From positions 186,001 through 250,000 of the forward strand of contig JAUIGN010000005.1 in the NCBI GenBank assembly GCA_030430075.1: a stretch of DNA of 64,000 bases, read 5' to 3'. The notes beneath the pieces were generated by a model. That model worked only from the letters and a program-made list of their open reading frames with translations. It did not search any database and was not told the DNA's origin. Positions 62,601 through 64,000 of this stretch are shown here, piece by piece (the first letter of the stretch is position 1; each line of letters starts with the position of its first letter). A program made the translations under genes and the position numbers. The DNA comes from a bacterium (GTDB lineage: Bacteria > Planctomycetota > Planctomycetia > Pirellulales > Pirellulaceae).

Positions 62601-64000
62601 TACAACTTCCAAGATGTTTACGGCGTGGATTCATTCGGCAACGTGCTCCACAACGCCATCAATGAAGCCCAGAAGGAACGGACTCGTGAAATCCTGGCGC
62701 TGTACGCCAACTACCTGGGGATCGAGTTCGTCGAGACCGCTGCCAGCGGCTGGACCGTGGCCACCGGTGACCTGACCGCCGTAGGACTGGTCAGCGGACC
62801 CGGCGGGGTCGCCGGCGTGGCCGGTGGCGGCCGGCTGGTGATGGATGCCCAGGACTTCACCAATCCGGCGGACGATCGACCGTTCGCCGCCTGGTTCCAA
62901 GTGGCCATGCATGAGATTGGCCACTTGTTGGGACTGGGCCACGACTCGGATCTGCCCGTCGGTACCGTCATGCGTGGTACCGGGTTCGGGAATGCCAACG
63001 AACCCGACTTCCCCGGCGACCACGATATTGTTCATGGCCAGTTCATCTTTCGGCCCTCCAGCAAGGACGTTGACCTCTTCGAGTTCAATGTGACCGATGT
63101 TGGCACGTTCACCGCGGAGACGTTTGCCGAGCGGTTGCCTGATGCGAGTGACCTGGACACGCAACTGCGGCTCTACAAGGAGCTGCCCGACGGGACCATT
63201 GCCTTGGTCTCCCAGAACGACGATTACTACAGCGAAGATTCGTTCATTGAACTGGAACTGGATCCCGGTACGTATTACATCGGTGTCAGTGCCAGCGGCA
63301 ACGATAGCTACAACCCGGAGATTGAAGATACCGGCTTGGGTGGTCGCACCGACGGTGCCTATGACCTCCGCCTAAACTTCCGGCCATCGGTCGACAACAA
63401 CATTGTCGACGCGACCGGCACCGACTTCGACGGCGATCTCGATGGTGTGCCGGGCGGTGTGTACGACTTCTGGTTCCAGGCCAAGCCGCTCGAGCGGGTC
63501 CTGGAGATCACCGGCGATGGTACAACGTTCAGCAACGGGCAGACGATCCGAGTCGTCAACGCCGACGGCCTCGCCCGCACCTTCACGTTCCAAACCGCGG
63601 GTGCCACGGTCCCGAACAACGGCATCATCGAATTCAATGCGGGCTTCTCACAGGCCGACATCACCACCGCGTTGATCGACGAGATCAACAACGCGTTCGG
63701 GCCGATGACCGCCACGTTGGCCCCAGCCAGCACGAACCGGATCGTGTTGAGCGGTGAGCGGAGCATTACGCTGGGGACCGGCGTCGTGGGGATCAACATC
63801 GAAGGCCGGACGATCTTCGTCGACAAGACGGCGGCCGCCAATGCCGACGGTTCGTTGTCACGGCCGTTCAACAGCATCGCCAAGTTCACGTCGATCAATG
63901 CCTTCGCCAACACGCACCCGGGCGACATCGTGCGGATTGTCGGGAACGGCGGAATCGACGGCGACTTGAATACGGTGGAAGACGCGTTCGCTTACGAAAT
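59667..64000 (+). CDS. Giant secreted metzincin-type protease/surface protein, paralogue of the preceding gene (3'-truncated by window)
   Basis: ATG 59667 with GAAGG eight bases upstream, 76 bases after the preceding stop; the frame is open to the window end (1444 codons). The MTIRRS start equals that of the preceding protein; leader LLEPLERRELLYG at 32-44. A matrixin-like domain at about 60-285 carries a complete HEAGHGLGFSH (239-249) and a Met-turn candidate KLMEP. A PPC-like domain (286-422) and Ig-like domains (about 425-890) match the start of the preceding protein. A second metzincin domain at about 935-1115 has HEIGHLLGLGH (1082-1092) and TVM. Then come PPC, one un-nested FEFD module (about 63490-63790) and the DUF1565-like start IFVDKTAAANADGS. 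Two complete zinc-protease sites in one chain suggest a secreted protease, perhaps maturing itself or its neighbours (inference). Confidence 0.9.
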   Translation, partial: MTIRRSFESFFGTRSRDKVRKPRTKAEKRALLLEPLERRELLYGIPAGADPIFAPGTDPQYMADFLEGLHDSHVPEDASGFQFADNARWSSTATDGGGLQQGDPTTLTWSITPDGSTLDSGTSDFVAFMDGIYGGGAGPLSNRPWFPVLSAAFDRWSEVSGVTYVYEPNDDGAPFAAGTTGSIGVRGDVRLGGKALDGTSGVLAYNYFPNYGEMVFDTTDNFYTDTSGNSLGLRNVTAHEAGHGLGFSHNCPIDQTKLMEPFVSGLFDGPQHDDILAAHRGYGDPLEPNDSSGLGSVLSDVGTQLDLLSIDGSSDVDYFAFTAGARPVSIDLAPFGLSYLNGPQNSDGSCSAGTTLDTLRQNDLTLEVLGSNGQTVIATANAGGPGVIESITDLALNPGNYFLRVSGDRDAVQQYSLNVSGTAAPGGSNADPPQLISISPNDGDIFNFDNDPDANPGLDNVLDVAPRDLTLRFDGNSEIDEATLDGIRITQSGFDGSFRDDFNTNGAVEVEITQLDPLQAGLTVVVTKTGALSGPALPTVTVSGTTITVDLNTDPGNESTAGDFVEALQSSSAASALVKVLVAAGDPRQDIATPADPTTEISPNIVVTPGFIGFGDSERVVVARFAETLRDDLYRIEIFGIDDANAGIFGLRDTSQVLFEPTIEGTDRDTVFFELDLGAQINAIVPQPVSRTQEVRLTGAPTGGTFRLTFNGQRTGPIPFNASAMTLQEDILDNLPNVNPEDVRVTKVSSSPHTWNVVFQGRYAGEQVATMTADPSGLTGGANPNVLVAATSLLDQARDQVIVYFNDDDLLDDATSAENPDFYQLIFTNDTARNTGGLNAADEDDVNTHTPTSVAYYPELDKAVLTFADDIDKLSAPGTYRLRVGTDESAPLAPTRLTVAADAVTPTLGRPGSSFATALDIGALTVQSQIIESSIDAQQFVLDFAGSNDEAGHRDIPNPPENHLHGGPDGSAAITTQAYNFQDVYGVDSFGNVLHNAINEAQKERTREILALYANYLGIEFVETAASGWTVATGDLTAVGLVSGPGGVAGVAGGGRLVMDAQDFTNPADDRPFAAWFQVAMHEIGHLLGLGHDSDLPVGTVMRGTGFGNANEPDFPGDHDIVHGQFIFRPSSKDVDLFEFNVTDVGTFTAETFAERLPDASDLDTQLRLYKELPDGTIALVSQNDDYYSEDSFIELELDPGTYYIGVSASGNDSYNPEIEDTGLGGRTDGAYDLRLNFRPSVDNNIVDATGTDFDGDLDGVPGGVYDFWFQAKPLERVLEITGDGTTFSNGQTIRVVNADGLARTFTFQTAGATVPNNGIIEFNAGFSQADITTALIDEINNAFGPMTATLAPASTNRIVLSGERSITLGTGVVGINIEGRTIFVDKTAAANADGSLSRPFNSIAKFTSINAFANTHPGDIVRIVGNGGIDGDLNTVEDAFAYE

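Overview
The window comes from a GC-rich planctomycete, most likely of the Pirellulales type. The evidence is the arginine-rich leader ending in an LE-x-LE-x-R-x-LL motif on five large secreted proteins (Planc_extracel type), a BBP7-type outer-membrane barrel, type I dockerins on many proteins, and dispersed intergenic palindromes. No rRNA, tRNA, CRISPR array, transposase or phage gene was seen.

Left part (1-19393, + strand): four large exported proteins in a row. These are the 3' end of a giant modular protein (1-6651), a metalloprotease-like dockerin protein (6959-9634), a protein with four cohesin-like modules (10469-14593), and an Ig/SdrD_B repeat protein (15473-19393). The last one converges on a BBP7-type barrel gene (19478-20995, -) across a bidirectional terminator.

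Middle (21641-28446): a short SecA-like ATPase lacking the usual C-terminal domains, a stand-alone beta-ketoacyl-ACP synthase, and on the minus strand a receiver/histidine-kinase-like ATPase regulator, a GAF-like protein and a small protein with a degenerate leader motif.

Right part (28987-35040, +): an apparent operon of a GAF-GAF-HlyD membrane protein, a second periplasmic HlyD-type adaptor, a PqqD-like/M50/HlyD fusion and a DUF3467 protein. No ABC or RND pump and no TolC-like gene is present. It is followed by a 7904-codon surface protein gene (35876-59590) and by its tandem paralogue (59667 to the window end, truncated), which keeps two intact metzincin motifs where the giant has lost one.

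Working picture (inference): the locus encodes very large cell-surface or extracellular modular proteins, with a candidate dedicated export/processing apparatus (SecA-like motor, HlyD adaptors, M50 protease, GAF sensors) encoded between them. The most striking sequence-level observation is a matryoshka pattern. A recurring 75-110 residue module with an FEFD core is repeatedly found inserted, in frame, into other domains and into copies of itself, at the same internal point.
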